Shown here piece after piece: positions 26,325 to 39,186 of a stretch of DNA of 64,000 bases. The stretch comes from Manihot esculenta (taxonomy: Eukaryota; Streptophyta; Magnoliopsida; Malpighiales; Euphorbiaceae): assembly GCF_001659605.2 (NCBI RefSeq), contig NC_035161.2, positions 6,637,662 through 6,701,661 of the forward strand. Reading direction: 5' to 3'. Below the pieces are notes generated by a model. That model ran no database searches. It worked only from the letters and a program-made list of their open reading frames with translations, and was not told the DNA's origin. Both the position numbers and the translations under genes were made by a program. Each line of letters begins with the position of its first letter. Positions within the stretch are counted from its first letter, which is position 1.

Positions 26325-26675
26325 ATGTAATATTAATTTGAATAAATTAAAAATTAAAATTTTAATATCCATAAAAATCAAATTAAATTGATTTTAAATA
26401 CAAGTTTATCATAATCGAATTAGTTTAATTTTAATTTAATTTAATTAATTTAATTTTTTAATAAATTTATTATTTATTATATTTTATTTTTTATAATTTT
26501 AATTATGGTATAATCTTTTTATATTATCAAAATAATATTAAAATGCTAATAAATTAGTTCGATTTCATTTTATTTTTTTTATCAAAATTAAATTAAATCA
26601 AAATAATTAAATTTTTTAAAAATTAAAATTCAACCAAACTAAAATTTTAAATTTATTCAAAATCAAAAACGGCTC
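26325..26675. repeat. MITE-like AT-rich palindromic repeat, copy 4
   Basis: It contains TTTAATATCCATAAAAATCA and AAATTGATTTTAAATACAAG, resembling the 37131 copy in order. The ends are degraded. Confidence 0.4.
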
Positions 26676-26704
26676 ATCCACATATTTTAATTTATTAGAT
26701 ATAT

Positions 26705-28180
26705 TATTTTTTTTGAATAAAAAATGTAAATTTCATTAAGTTTCAAGAACGATCAACTCAGAAATACAATCAGGAGGTAAGAAAAAAACTTCAATCAGGT
26801 CCGGAATACCATGGTTAACTCGAGCAAGCGCATGAGTTACACTATAGAAATCATCTCCAAAATAAGAGACTTACAATAAAAAATAATATTACCACATGAT
26901 GATAAATCCTAGTAATTGGGATTAGCTATACCTCGAACTAAAAGTTGAGCGTCTGACTCTACAATAACCGAGAACCAACCACCATCCTTGAGCCAGCTTA
27001 AAACTTCCCTAAAACCCATGGCCTCAGCCGTATAAGTATCAAAATTACCAAGAATTCATTGTTGACGTGTTGCAATAAACTCACCATTCCCTCCCTTTAA
27101 GACACAACCCACTCTCATAGCCCGATGTGAAAATAATGCAGCATCAACATTTAGCTTAAAAATTCTAATAGGTGGCTTTTTTCATTGGATGCAAATCGGA
27201 GCATTAACAACCAACTCCCTGCAACTTCTAGCCACCTCCCAATCTTGAAGAAGATACTTTGCACGCCTAATCACAACATGAGATGGACACTTTTTCTGCT
27301 TCCATACCAGACCATGCCAACGAGATTCAGTCATTATCCAACAATCACGGGCAAAAGTGAAAGTAACCAGACCATGTATTATCGTTTCTCTTTGATTAGA
27401 GTAAACGGGACAAACTCACTGACTTTGACATTCCTACGAATTAAATTAACCAAGCATGGAATAACATTAAGGCAGTCTGCCATACCAGATTCAAAACCTT
27501 CGGTGGAGCCCAAATATGTCAGAGTTTCTTTCACATTGATCTAACCGCAACTAAGCAACTCAAGTGAGTAGTCTGTGTCAAAAATTTATAAGCATTTCGA
27601 ACCGAATAGAATCCACGTTTTTCAAATTTCCATACCCAATTATCTGCTTGCCCAGTAATATTCAAAGGGATAGACAATATATTATGAGCATCAACTTGAT
27701 TAAATATAGACAGAATCAAATCCCTTTTTCAGCATTCTTGTTGAATGAGATCAGAAACCAAAAACACATCACAATCTGTCTGTTGAGGAGTAGAAACCTT
27801 ACCATTTAAATTTAATGGCACCCATGGATCCTCCCAAATCGAAATATTTCTACCATGTCCAACTCTTTTGAGAGAGCTGACACAATCAATTTCTTACTCT
27901 CCCACAAACTTCTCCGCAAGTAGTTTGGATTACTCCAAATCTCCAAATTTAAAAAAGAGCCAAACGGAAAATACTTAGCCTTTAGAGTTCTTACCACCAA
28001 TGAATTATCTCTAGTAAAAATTGCCCATGCGTGTTTCCCTAATATAGATAAATTGAACTCATGCAATTTCTTAAATCCCAACCCACCATCAAATTTCGAT
28101 TTCGCCATCCGTTCCCAACTTACCCAATGCATACCTCGTTCGTGAGAGCTCCCTCTCCCCCACCAAAATCGAGTGTCCAT
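26705..28180 (-). mobile_element. 5'-truncated LINE (non-LTR retrotransposon) remnant
   Basis: Minus-strand fragments in order are: a reverse-transcriptase tail (WWGRG, HWVSWERM, then FDGGLGFKKLHEFN, about 28180-27830), a zf-RVT-like piece (NWVWKFEKRGFYSVRNAYKF, about 27680-27590), and a plant RNase H-like piece near 27160-26920 (AALFSHRAMRVGCVLKGG, then EAMGFREVLSWLKDGGW). The frames are broken by stops and shifts. The catalytic N-terminal RT half is absent, as is usual for 5'-truncated LINE insertions. Confidence 0.8.
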
Positions 28181-29386
28181 GGAAAGTTACCAATGGATGT
28201 AATTTAGCAGATCTCCACTATATCTACAAATGCAGAATCTCTTATTCATTAACCAGTACTAATCGGATTTCTAGGGTATTCCATAATCAACTCCATTTTC
28301 CTATGTTATAAAAACAAAAAACACATAGATCAAGATACATAATTCATTATATTCGCTCATGCTATTAGTTTATTGATTTGAGTGTTAAAATGCAGCGTCT
28401 CTAACCTCATATTTTGTTTGCATATTATTCGACTGTATTTCAACCACATCACTATATTGTTCATATGTTATAAAAAAAATTAATTAGTTGATCGTTTAAT
28501 TTTAAAATATATATTAAAAGATTTCCAAACTTTTAAAAAATTTATTAAGTGTTATTTCTCTTAATTTTAACGGTTAAAAATTAAATAAAAATTAATACAC
28601 TCAATTATTTTGGTTATTCATTTTATAAGGAAAAGAGTAATTCTAAAAGAAAAAAAATTTTCAATTCCCCTTTAGGTATTAAAAATAATAATATTAATTT
28701 AAAAATCTAAAACTAATTAATGTGTTTCCTCATTTATTTTTTTTTAGAATGAGTTTACTCATTCTTAGACTAAAAAGTAATATTTTCAAAAAAAATATAC
28801 ATATATATATTTAATTGAAATAGAGTAATCATAAAATAATATTCTTATAAATATAAAATGTCTTTATTTAGAATGATTTTTCCATTTAATTAAGAAAATA
28901 CTTTTATTAATAAAATCTTTTAAATATTTTAAATATAAAAAATATATTTCTGTAAAAATATTAAAGTACCTCACTTGGATTGAAAAAAAAAAAAGTATAT
29001 ATCATTAAAATTGTTCACACTAGCTTTATTAATAGATTTTCTAAATGAATATAATAGATACATATTAACTCTCCCGTTGGTATTGAAGAATTTCTGCAAA
29101 AATTTAATTTAATTAATTTTTTAATAATTATAATGTTTAAAATTAAATAATTTAATTTTTTAACTTAAAAAATTTAATTTAAAATAATTTAAAATTTTAA
29201 ACAATTTTATAATTTAAAAATTAAAGTGTAATTTATCTTTAATTAAACTAATTACTTCAGAATATTAAATATTATTTTACAGAACTTTTACGAGATTAAA
29301 TATAAAATTTTCACATTATTGTTATTATTATTATTATTATTATATCACCTATATTTTAAATCGTTAGGCGTCGTTTGGCTCAAAGG
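28181..29386. other. AT-rich intergenic DNA upstream of the mTERF gene
   Basis: No gene is seen. It includes A/T tracts and a TTA/ATT trinucleotide run at about 29318-29342 immediately upstream of the mTERF start. Confidence 0.55.
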
Positions 29387-30253
29387 ATGATTGCCAGCAG
29401 AACTCAATTCCTTCTTCCTCCCTCTTTCTTCTCTTCTCCAAAACTCTCTAAAACCCTCAAATGCCTTCCCGCTGTCACTGCAGACTCTGGTCTCCTCTTC
29501 CATGAGAAGCTCCAATACCTCACAGGTCTCAAAATTGATACCCACAAAGCCCTCTCTCAAAACCCAAATCTCCGTTCCACTCCTCTCTCCACCCTCTATT
29601 CCGTCGAGCACTGCCTCTCCTCCATGGGCCTTCACCGCTCCGCCATCGGCCGCATCCTCGACATGCACCCTGTCCTCCTCACTTCTGACCTACACCTCTA
29701 TCTCTACCCAGTCTTCGAGTTCCTCCTCAACGAGGTTGGTATCCCCTTTCCCGATATCGCTAAATCTATTTCTCGGTGTCCTAGGCTTTTAGTCTCTAGT
29801 GTTTCCGACCAATTATGCCCTGCCCTTATCTTCCTTCGAGACCTTGGATTTGTGGGTGCTAATGCTATCAATTGTCAGACAACTGTGTTGCTTGTCTATA
29901 ATGTTGAATTTACATTGATGGCTAAGATTGAGTATTTGATGAGTTTGGGGTTTGAATACTGTGAGGTTAAAGAAATGGTGGTCAGGTCGCCGGGGCTTTT
30001 GACGTTTAGTGTAGAGAACAATTTGATGCCGAAAGTGGAGTACTTTTTGATGGAAATGAAAGGTGATTTGGAGGAACTGAAAAGATTTCCGCAGTATTTT
30101 TCATTCAGTTTGGAGAGGAAGATAAAGCCAAGGCATAAAATGTTGGCGGAGTACGGGTTGAAGCTTCCATTGTGGAAAATGTTGAAGATTAGTGATGGTG
30201 AATTCAATGCAAGATTGGTGGATATGCGGCTAAGAATTGTTGGAGAGACTTAA
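29387..30253 (+). CDS. mTERF family protein, probably organelle-targeted
   Basis: An intronless frame of 288 aa starts at ATG 29387. The N-terminus is Ser/Arg/Pro-rich with few acidic residues, like an organelle transit peptide. From about residue 60 onward it consists of repeated helical mTERF motifs, each with a proline-leucine signature: [29 protein letters not shown] and [10 protein letters not shown]. These repeats build a superhelix that binds nucleic acid. Plant members act in chloroplast or mitochondrial transcription, splicing or RNA processing (family knowledge). Which organelle and target apply here cannot be read from the sequence. The short length resembles small plant mTERFs of about 300 aa. 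The frame is intact. Confidence 0.9.
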   Translation: MIASRTQFLLPPSFFSSPKLSKTLKCLPAVTADSGLLFHEKLQYLTGLKIDTHKALSQNPNLRSTPLSTLYSVEHCLSSMGLHRSAIGRILDMHPVLLTSDLHLYLYPVFEFLLNEVGIPFPDIAKSISRCPRLLVSSVSDQLCPALIFLRDLGFVGANAINCQTTVLLVYNVEFTLMAKIEYLMSLGFEYCEVKEMVVRSPGLLTFSVENNLMPKVEYFLMEMKGDLEELKRFPQYFSFSLERKIKPRHKMLAEYGLKLPLWKMLKISDGEFNARLVDMRLRIVGET

Positions 30254-31516
30254 CTCCTGCTTGGCTTCTTAAATTTTTGCATACTTGTGTGCTACTATGT
30301 TTGGCTACGCTATACAGGAGCTCTGAATTTTAAGCTGCTGTAATTGCTTAACATATAATGTAAAAACTGGTGAGTAACTTGTTTACAAAACATGAGAAGT
30401 TGTTTAATCTTTAAATTTTTTATGCACTTGTTTTCTTTAATATATCAATTAAGTTGTTTGGTTTGAATTCAAAAGGAACAAAGAATACTATGTTTTTATA
30501 GGAATTCAGGCGTTATGTGCTGGAGAAATTTGCTATGACTTGAAAATTCTCTTTCTATATCAAGTTTGAATTTTGTTCAGACAGATAAAGAAGCCAATTT
30601 ATCTTTAAACATCGGCTATTGTTGGTTTCTTGATCTTGTAACATAAGCTGATGATTGATGAGTAAACATTCATGGAGCTTTACCAGAAACACCATTTTTC
30701 ACCGTATCCACCTCCACCCTTTATTCATGATGCGTTGGTCATTTGCAGAACTGGCACCTTGTATCTGGAAATTTGAAGTATTTGTCATTTGAGTTTTCAT
30801 GTTTACTAATAAAGGAATTGGGTTTTGTTTTTGGCAAGTGTTTAACATAACACATTTGCCATCAATTATAGTGGTTATTAGTTCTTTGAAATATTTGTCC
30901 TCTGTAAAAGTCACAGCAGAATCACTGTCTTCCTTAGATAATGTCTTTTTTCGTTTTGGTCATCCTGTTGTAGGATTAAAACCCTACTAATTGTGAGGAA
31001 CTGAACAGAGCAAATGAAGTGTTTGTGTTACAATATTAGTGAGTAATTTAGTTTATTGCTTTTTCCTCCATTTGTAATCGACCTTTGGTGTTTTGGGGAA
31101 TCATTAACTTTGGCTGACAAGTTCGCAGATTGAGAAGAAGCAGCAAAAAGGTTCTCCTGCTGTGCTGTTTTTCATTAGTTTGGCATTTTTAACTGGAGAG
31201 TAATGCTAAGTTTTTGAGGATCAAGCGCTCTCTCTTCAATGTCAGGTAGGGTAAAATGCTTTTATCAGCTTCTATATGGCCTTTTTATTTCATATGAACT
31301 TAAAGAATAGTATCATGCTTGTGGATATTTGATGATGCTGTGCTCCTGGATGCTATATTCATGGTTCTTGTGTTTACTAAATTTGTGAACATCAATTTTA
31401 TTTTTATTGTGGGTAGAGCTCCACGCATGCTAACTTGTTCCCCTTACATGGAATAAAAAATTTCATAAGAATTCAATTCTTTTCTATCAATTTTTTTTGT
31501 TTGTTTGGAATAGAAG
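30254..31516. other. mTERF 3' region and intergenic DNA
   Basis: Less AT-rich than neighbouring spacers and possibly transcribed (long 3' UTR), but no coding frame of recognisable family is present. Confidence 0.4.
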
Positions 31517-32057
31517 TGATGGTCTAAGATCCAGAAAGAAATAGGAGTTTCTGTATTTATGAATGAGTTTAGCATGAATGGTTCATGACTTTCTCCTTTA
31601 TTATTTCTTTTATTCTCCGTTGACACATAACCGCCGCCCGCCACCCTGTTTTAGTGCCACCTGACATTGTCCTACAGAGTCGTACGTACATCCACGGCCA
31701 TTTAATTTCCTATTGACGCACGTGCTGCTAGGACCGTGGCATAACTAGGCCTGTTTCCTTACTCCTCTATCACGTTAAAGGAGACGCACGTGCTGCTAGG
31801 ACCGTGGCATAACTAGGCCTGTTTTTCTACTCCTCTATCACGTTAGAGGAGCTGGGTCCCCTTCTGAGGAGTCCTAGACTCCGATTAGCCCGATCTGCTC
31901 GATTGGAAATGGGTTACTCGCAAATGGGTCATCTTACGCAGTGCACTCTAATGGGTGCTAATGGGTCATCTTACGTAATACGTCTGATGGATTTTAGGCC
32001 TGATTTTTATATAAAGGCTCGACTATGGTTTGGATGTCAATGGCCCAGCGGTCATCA
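31517..32057 (-). mobile_element. Solo LTR of the Tat-like family (copy 3) with an internal duplication
   Basis: On the plus strand it begins TGATGGTCTAAGATCCAGAA, matching the reverse complement of the LTR end at 45433, and ends GGCCCAGCGGTCATCA, matching the LTR start at 44980. A 69-bp block (about 31715-31783) is repeated in tandem (31784-31851), sharing CGCACGTGCTGCTAGGACCG. A smaller repeat (AATGGGTCATCTTACG) lies near 31922-31975. The flanks AGAAG and CGAAA do not match. Confidence 0.7.
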
Positions 32058-35000
32058 CGAAAAATATATTTTGTTTTAATTTATAAAATTTTCATCTTCC
32101 AAGAAAATGAATTTATATATAATTTTGCAAGAATTCATATATAATTTTGCAAGAATTCATTTCGTACAAAATAAATCATTCTTATGATTCTTCAAATTAT
32201 TGAGGTTAATTATATTAACAGTTAAAAGAACTAATTAATAGATTTTTATAAATTTTATAGGCTTTTTAATATAATTTTTAAATTAAAAAATTAATTAATG
32301 GATATTTTTATATCATATTAATTAAATATTAAAATGCTAAAGCCAAGTCCATTACAGACATTGAAACTCAATATCCAAGTCTTCTTCGCATGGTGCTCTA
32401 GGTATGAAAAAGGATAGAACTTGAGACTTCCGATCATTGACGACGGACGACAGCACCATCAACACAAATCTTTGCAGGCCAACAACCAGTGAGCAGCTGG
32501 CAAAGGAGGACAAGCTCAAGTCCCATGCAAAAAACGCCATTAGAGCCGGTTGGGAGATAGGAATGATTTGTAGCAAACCATGAATAATACGAACTCAGAC
32601 CAGTGCAGGACTAGCTGAGAACTAGGCATGCATCATTCGGCCAAACAAACTTACCCTATAGGAGGAGCCCATCTCAGAATTTAATCCTTGTTTGGGAGAG
32701 AAGAATATAATTTTTGTAATTTATAAAAAATTTATTAAAATAAATTAAAATTGTACATAATTTTATAAATGAATTTTCAATAAATGAATTTCCGAAAAGT
32801 TTAATATACATCCTAGAACCAAACAAAGCCTTATACTCTATTAATGAACCGTTGGGCCAGATGTTTTCGCTTCGCAACTGCACATATGGGTCTACGCACG
32901 TGGACTGGCACAATCACTTTGTTCTTCAAAATAAATAATAATGATAATAAATTGAATTTATGTATGTATTATACATATTTTTTTTAATTATACATAAATT
33001 TTAATATAATAATTATAAAAATAAATAAAAAATTTATAATTTATTATCCGAATGTTATCATTATTAACAAGTCATTTTCTTTATTTTCAAAAACATATTA
33101 AGACGTGTTTATTTTTTCTCTTCATCAATAAAATAGTCATTTCATTTCTATCATTAAAAATATATAGCAAAAATTAAAATACTTTTTTCTTTCTTTTTCA
33201 TCAATAAAATAGTATTTTTATCTATTTTTATCATTAAAATAATCTTTCTCCTCTAATACATTATTGTTATTAATAATTAATGATTAAATTAATAAAAAAT
33301 TATCACTAAAATAAATTATAAATTATTTATTGATTATTTAAAATATTAATATGAAATTATGAATTATTGTTAATAAAAAAATTGTAGTTAAATCAAAATA
33401 AAAATAATAAGTTTTTGTAAATAAAAAATGATATATTCTGAATGCATTTAATATAACCTAAATTTTATACAAAAAAATTTATATTAATTAAATAAAATAT
33501 TCATATTAATATTTATGTAAAAATTATATATATAAATAATTAATATTAAATTTGGGAAAGTGAAAGAGGTAAGAAAAGCATTTAATATTTGAAATGCTGG
33601 TGTCTGTCCTTAAAAATTAAGAAGTGGGTCTGAAGATGTCACTCATCTTCTCTCTAGTTTCTACTTTAATTTATTTTTTTTTCTTTTGTTTGTGTGTACA
33701 ATCTCCATAATTCCTTGTTTGTGTGTGTTTTATTTTTAATTTTTTATAATATTTAAATCAAATATAATATTTATAGTTTCTGATTTTAATATAAAAAATA
33801 ATCATTAAAATAAATTATTGAGATAAAATTATAATGTAAAATTCTTTGTCTAATCTCAAATTAATAGAATACGAAAATTTCGCATTCTATATAATAAGTA
33901 TTACTAAATTATTTGAATTAATTATTTTAGTTAAAAATTATGAAAAGTGTATTTAAAAGTTATAAAAAGTAGGTTTAAAAATTATTTGGATCAATATAAT
34001 TTTTAATCCGCATTGTTTTAATCGGTATTAGAGCCATCCGGATCAGACAAATTGTACAGAACTAGTGAATCTGCAAAGAAATGACTATTCGTGTGAGACG
34101 AGATAGAGCCGTCCGAGATAGTAGCGAATCACAATATCCGAGAGTTCAGTTCTGATTTAATTGTAACGAGAACGTCACAAATTTAATAGAATATAAAATT
34201 CAACTACTTATTTATCTGAATTTTATAAATGAGATATTAAAAATTTTGAACGTCACAAATAATTAATAACAAAATTATTAAATAATTTAGATCAATCATT
34301 TTATTTTAAATAAAAAGTAAATTTAGAAATTATTTTAATCGGTTTGATATAAAATGTTTTGTAGATTATTTATAAAAAAAATTATAATTATATTTTTACT
34401 TTCTTATAAATTTTATAAAGAAAAAATATGAATGAAGACTTCCAAACAAGCCCCTAAAGAAGAGGTGGAAAGGCCGTATTTTGAGTCACATCTCACATGG
34501 TATGGGTAAAGAGAATTGAATGTTGTTGTTGTGTGTTGAGACAGTGTTAACTGACTTCCATGCTTGATTTCCAACATTTGTAGAGCTAAGAGAGAGAAAA
34601 CCAATTAAACCAACCATATGATGTTTTCTTGTTTCTACCTATGTCCAAATATATAATTTTACTCTCGATTTTTTTTTTATAAAAATTTTAATTTTTATTT
34701 TAAATTATATATTTAATCTCTCTCTTACTTTAAGGTTTATACAATGCTGTTGGGTTCCCAATCCCCATTTCCTGCTCATAAGATTTGTCATCTTCTTACA
34801 AGTTATGGGGTACCCTACAGCAAACAGAGGGCACACTACCTTTCCATATGGTTCCAAGGGAACAGCTCCAACAGAATCTTAAGGATCAGCCCTACTATTT
34901 ATATTGTGGGCCATCACACACTTTTGCCTTAGAAAAATATTTTGTTTCTTTTCATTTATTCATGTTCAATCTTAACCAACTCAATCACATGAGCTTGAGG

Positions 35001-37117
35001 TGTTGATGAGGGAGCACATGCACCCCTCTTCTCAGACAAGGAGACTCACTTTCTCTAATCTCTCTCTATCTTTTGTACAATTTGCAAACATAGGATGCTT
35101 CCAATACACTTGTTCCAACATTCTTGCTTCTTGGTTTTGTAATATAACTCCATTTTTTTCATCTGTAACCGACTCTCATCTCTATTTGGCCTCCTCATGT
35201 CCCAATTACTTATACATTATAAATAAAATTTAAATTAACGATAGTAAAAATTTTAACTTAAAATTTTAAAATAAAAAAAAAGAAATTATTATATAGCAAT
35301 GCAATTAGCCAAAAATATATAAATTCCTTTATATCATTATTCACTTGCTGTTGAGATTGCAGAGTCTTGATTGATCTTGGAGTGGATGAAGTGTCAAGTA
35401 GTTAAAAAAACCCTAGTTTTGGTTCTAAAATCCAAATACCCAGGTTGGAATTTAGGCATTTATGAGAAAAAGATGGGAAATTTGTTTATTTTCTTTGGTA
35501 ATTCAATTCAGTGAGTGAAATTCAAATGCTCCACTGAGAGCGTGGGCAAGAGAGAAGCATCCTAAATTGGCAATAATTGAAGATAGATAAAAGGGTGTGC
35601 AATGCAAACAAAAAACAACACTGAAATTATTATGACAAAAGGGTTTACACGTGCAAAGGAGTGCACACGTGGGAATAGAATATTATCATAAGAAGGCAGA
35701 AGCTTTAGCAGAAGGCCAGAAAGAAAAGCACACAGATTTAAAATTTTGAATATTTTGAATATTATCAGCAATATATTCTTTACATTGCATATGATTTTTA
35801 ATACATAAATCTATGAAATATTTATTTATTTTTTTTTTTAAAATTTGTAACCTGTCATTACAGCATAGTTTGGTGTCTGAAAAGTTTGAGACCAAGAGAG
35901 TTGTTGTCTTTTCCTTGGAACTTGTCCACTATATCACAATATGGTCCACAGTCTTTGGAAGCTTTCATCTCTTTAGCTTGAAGAAATTGATAAAGAAACA
36001 GAAGCTACAGAAATCCATCAGGTTTTAGTGTTATATATTGAATGAAGTAGCTAAATAACATGAGGAAATTTAATGGGTATTTTGGATTTTGTACCAAAAG
36101 TAATTACATAGATGGATTAGATTAACTAAATCACTTATGTTGACGATGATGTTTGTATTGCAAGTTCCCAATGCACAGACTTCCGTCATGATGACGTAAA
36201 AAATCGATAAAACTTATATACTTTCTCTTGAAAAAAACAAAACCCAGTAATGGATCCCATCTCCTAAGCAAAGTTCACATGCTTACATAGCCATAAATGA
36301 AAATTTGGTAAGAATGGAAGGCAGAGAAGAGAAGCTAATGAAGTTGAAGGGGAGAGTGACATAGAAACATACTTTGTTTGGGTGGGACCCTATGGCCTGA
36401 GAGATGTAATAGAGGTTGGAAATAACTGCAAATGGTGGGTTTTTCAATTATTTTTGGGTCATTTTAGTTTGGTCTGTTTCTAATAGAAAGTCAGTTTTTT
36501 TCTTAAAAAAAATTTTTTTTTGACCCAAAGCTTTGCCTGCTGTGGTTTTTGCTCAGCAAAGGATAGTACATTCCTGTCCACATTAATTGAAACGTCACAC
36601 ATTAGGGTTTTTTTCACAGTGAAAACTGTAAAGTCATCATCTTCTTCTTCTTGTTTAAAAATTTTTGTATTTATTATTTTTATTTCTTGTTTTGTATGTT
36701 GTTGGGTTAACGTTTTAGGAGATAAAAATGTGCAGTCTGAGGACATTCCTTACATGGAAATGTGTCTTTGCTTTTAGCTGCTCTAATTAGGGTTTATTTA
36801 GAATGTCTCAGATTTTATCTAACCTCTTGTGTATCTCTTTGATCTGACTTATCATCATTTCTTCAAATCAAAGCTTTTAGTCTTCACTTTTTACTATTTT
36901 CTCTGTACATAATAAAGCTACCGAACTATGTGTAGCTACCCTCTTTATATTTTCTTAAATAAAATTATTTTTTTAATAAAATAATTTTAATAAAATTCAA
37001 TAATAATAGACTTTATGGGTAAAATTTGTTTGAGAATTTATTAGTAAATTATGTATGGTGATTAATGTTGAGAATGAATAGTGAAAGGGAGTAAGAATAC
37101 AACATTGAGTTGCAAAT
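32058..37117. other. Gene-free stretch
   Basis: No coding region is supported. A less AT-rich block at 32340-32640 has an open frame on the minus strand without family features and is unexplained. Another at 34740-35200 is also unexplained. The rest is AT-rich, apart from the MITE at 32683-32832. Confidence 0.5.
32683..32832. mobile_element. Short MITE-like element with CTTTGTTTGG-type ends
   Basis: The left end AATCCTTGTTTGGGAG and the reverse complement of the right end (AAGGCTTTGTTTGGTT) form short inverted repeats around about 150 bp of AT-rich DNA. This end type is common among plant MITEs. The target duplication is unclear. Confidence 0.5.
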
Positions 37118-37974
37118 TGATAACTGCCGGTACGGGTTAGTATTGGATCGATTTGATTTAAAATCAAACCGAATTGAATAAATTAAAAATTAAAATTTTA
37201 GTATTTATAAAAATCGAATCGATTTTGATCAGAAATTAAATCAAATTGAATCAATTTGATTCAGTTTGATTTGATCGATTTGAATATTTAATAAATTTTT
37301 TATACTTTATTTTTAGTATTTTAAAATTTAATTAAAATATTTTAACCTTAATATATGATCTAATCTCTATATTATTAAAAAATATATATTATTATCACTA
37401 ATCGATTCGGTTCTATTTTTTTTTAATTAAAATAAAATCAATTGAAATAACTGAAATTTTTAAAATTAAAAATCGAACCGAATTGAAATGAATAAGAAAT
37501 CGATCCGAATTTTTAAATTAATTCAATTCGATCGATTTTTTTTATTTGAACCGAATACTGCTCACCCTTAATTGCTGGGCCATTGATACCCAGGCCGTGG
37601 TCGAGATCTGAGAGGAGAGTCAAACCCAAAACTCATTAGAGTCCACTACACAACAACCCATTAGCACACAACTCATTAGGGTCTGGACTCGTTAAAGAAT
37701 TCAGCTCATTTGATGTGACGGAAAATAGGAGAGTAAGTTCAGTTATACTGCGACTCTATCAACACAAACGATAGAAAAAAAATTAAATGATTGCCTAACG
37801 ACGCGGACAGATAAATACATTTATACATATAATACACAGTACTGTAGTAAAATAACGGTCATGTATCACTATAATATATATAAATTAAAAAATAAAGAGC
37901 GATGCATCATTAATTCAGATCAAATTTAATCATACTCACCCAAATCTAAACTTTTTCTAAATATTACATCATCA
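37118..37974 (+). mobile_element. Solo LTR of the Tat-like family (copy 4), split by a MITE
   Basis: Perfect CAAAT target duplications flank it (37113-37117 and 37975-37979). The first 13 bases (TGATAACTGCCGG) match the LTR start TGATGACCGCCGG, then a MITE intervenes. The LTR resumes at about 37569 with GCTGGGCCATTGATACC and runs through CAGTACTGTAGTAAAATAAC to ATTACATCATCA. Without the MITE the LTR is about 410 bp, the family length. Orientation matches the element at 44980. Confidence 0.8.
37131..37568. mobile_element. MITE of about 438 bp (best copy of the palindromic family), nested in a solo LTR
   Basis: The left end GGGTTAGTATTGGATCGATT and the right end (reverse complement AGGGTGAGCAGTATTCGGTT) are imperfect inverted repeats. 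The flanks TAACTGCCGG (37121-37130) and TAATTGCTGG (37569-37578) form a 10-bp duplication with two transitions. A 9-10 bp duplication suggests a Mutator-type MITE. It is inserted inside the LTR at 37118-37974. Confidence 0.7.
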
Positions 37975-38955
37975 CAAATAAAGCTAGATTTGTTCAATCT
38001 CATAACCCAACACATGTACTTAACCATATCTAACAAGCATGAAGCAAAATCAAGCTTTACAATGATGAAGGACCACATAAAATTAAATAAAGTACATTTG
38101 TGACTGATTTACTGAAAATTTTCATATAAAGGAGGGTTGAAACCTTTCTTTAAAGTAAGTATCCAATGGTCATTAGCAAGACTCTTCTTGAAAGAGACAG
38201 AGATTGAATAGCAAATTGGGCTTTTTTTGTACTGTTATAATTAGCTGTGAGAGAAGAAGGGACACATGAAAATAGATCAAAAGTAATTGTTTGAGAATAG
38301 GGTTTTTTTTAAGTTGTAGGGTCAACTTCAGGTGGTTAACCTGAAACCCAGGTTAACCCTCTCAACAATAACTATATATATATATATACTATTCAATCTT
38401 CGTCCTAAATGAAAATTTATAATTAATAAAAAAATTAATTAATAAATTAATAAAATTTTCTGTGTAATTGAGACTAAATATTACAAAAAAAAAAAAAAAG
38501 AATAGCAACAGTTTGAAGGATTGATGGGGATAGAGAGATGGGGTGAGCTAGGTAGCTTATTTACTAAGGGGGAGGTTATGTCAAAGCTCTCATTTTTCTG
38601 GCCCTTGAAAAGAAAGGTGTCTAAGCTCTGTACAAGTTTAAGCTAGCAACACTTCAACATTTGAGTCTTCCTTGTCATTTTTGAGAGAGACAGCATAAGA
38701 AATATTAAGAACCTTCAACAGTCTCTCCCTCTCTCTCTTTCGCACGTGTGAGTTTCATCATCTCAACCGAGAATAAGAAGGAAAAAAAAACAATTAATAA
38801 CTATTTAAAACCAAACTAATTAAGGAAACTGAATATAAATAAATAAATAAATTATGAGGTATGGTCAGAGTCATCAGAGAAATAGCTCAGGAGGTGGCTC
38901 AGTCACTGTGGTTAACTAGCTTGGAAGATCTCTCTCTTCTCTAGCTGTTCTATGG

Positions 38956-38956
<1 letters not shown>
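37975..38956. other. Upstream region of the MYB gene
   Basis: No gene is seen. It has a (TA)n run near 38371-38388, A runs near 38466-38520, and a CT-rich stretch followed by a G-box (CACGTG) near 38743-38748. Promoter elements for the MYB gene probably lie in this region. Confidence 0.45.

Positions 38957-39003
<47 letters not shown>
38957..39003. repeat. (GA)n microsatellite in the MYB leader or promoter
   Basis: An uninterrupted AG run of about 23 units lies some 185 bases upstream of the MYB start codon. GA tracts of this kind are common in plant promoters and leaders and can bind BBR/BPC factors (general knowledge). Confidence 0.9.
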
Positions 39004-39006
<3 letters not shown>

Positions 39007-39186
39007 GTGAGTAAAGCTTTTAGGTCTCTGTTAAAGCTAGAAGCATTTTCTTGCAGAAATGTATTGCTGTTTTTAAAGTTTCTTCTTCTTCTTCTTCTAT
39101 TCAAGCTTTTTGCTTGTGATCTTTTAAGTTTCTATATGACTTTGTAACAGTTGTATAACAGCATCTGTCAGAGAAGAAATGAAGGC

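Noticed and set aside
32352..32576. Minus-strand open frame of 74 codons in a less AT-rich block
   Set aside because: No start context, family motif or splice partner is visible. The block remains unexplained but is not called a gene.
36480..36777. Overlapping open frames on both strands
   Set aside because: Low-complexity composition (serine run from a TCT repeat) and no conserved motif.
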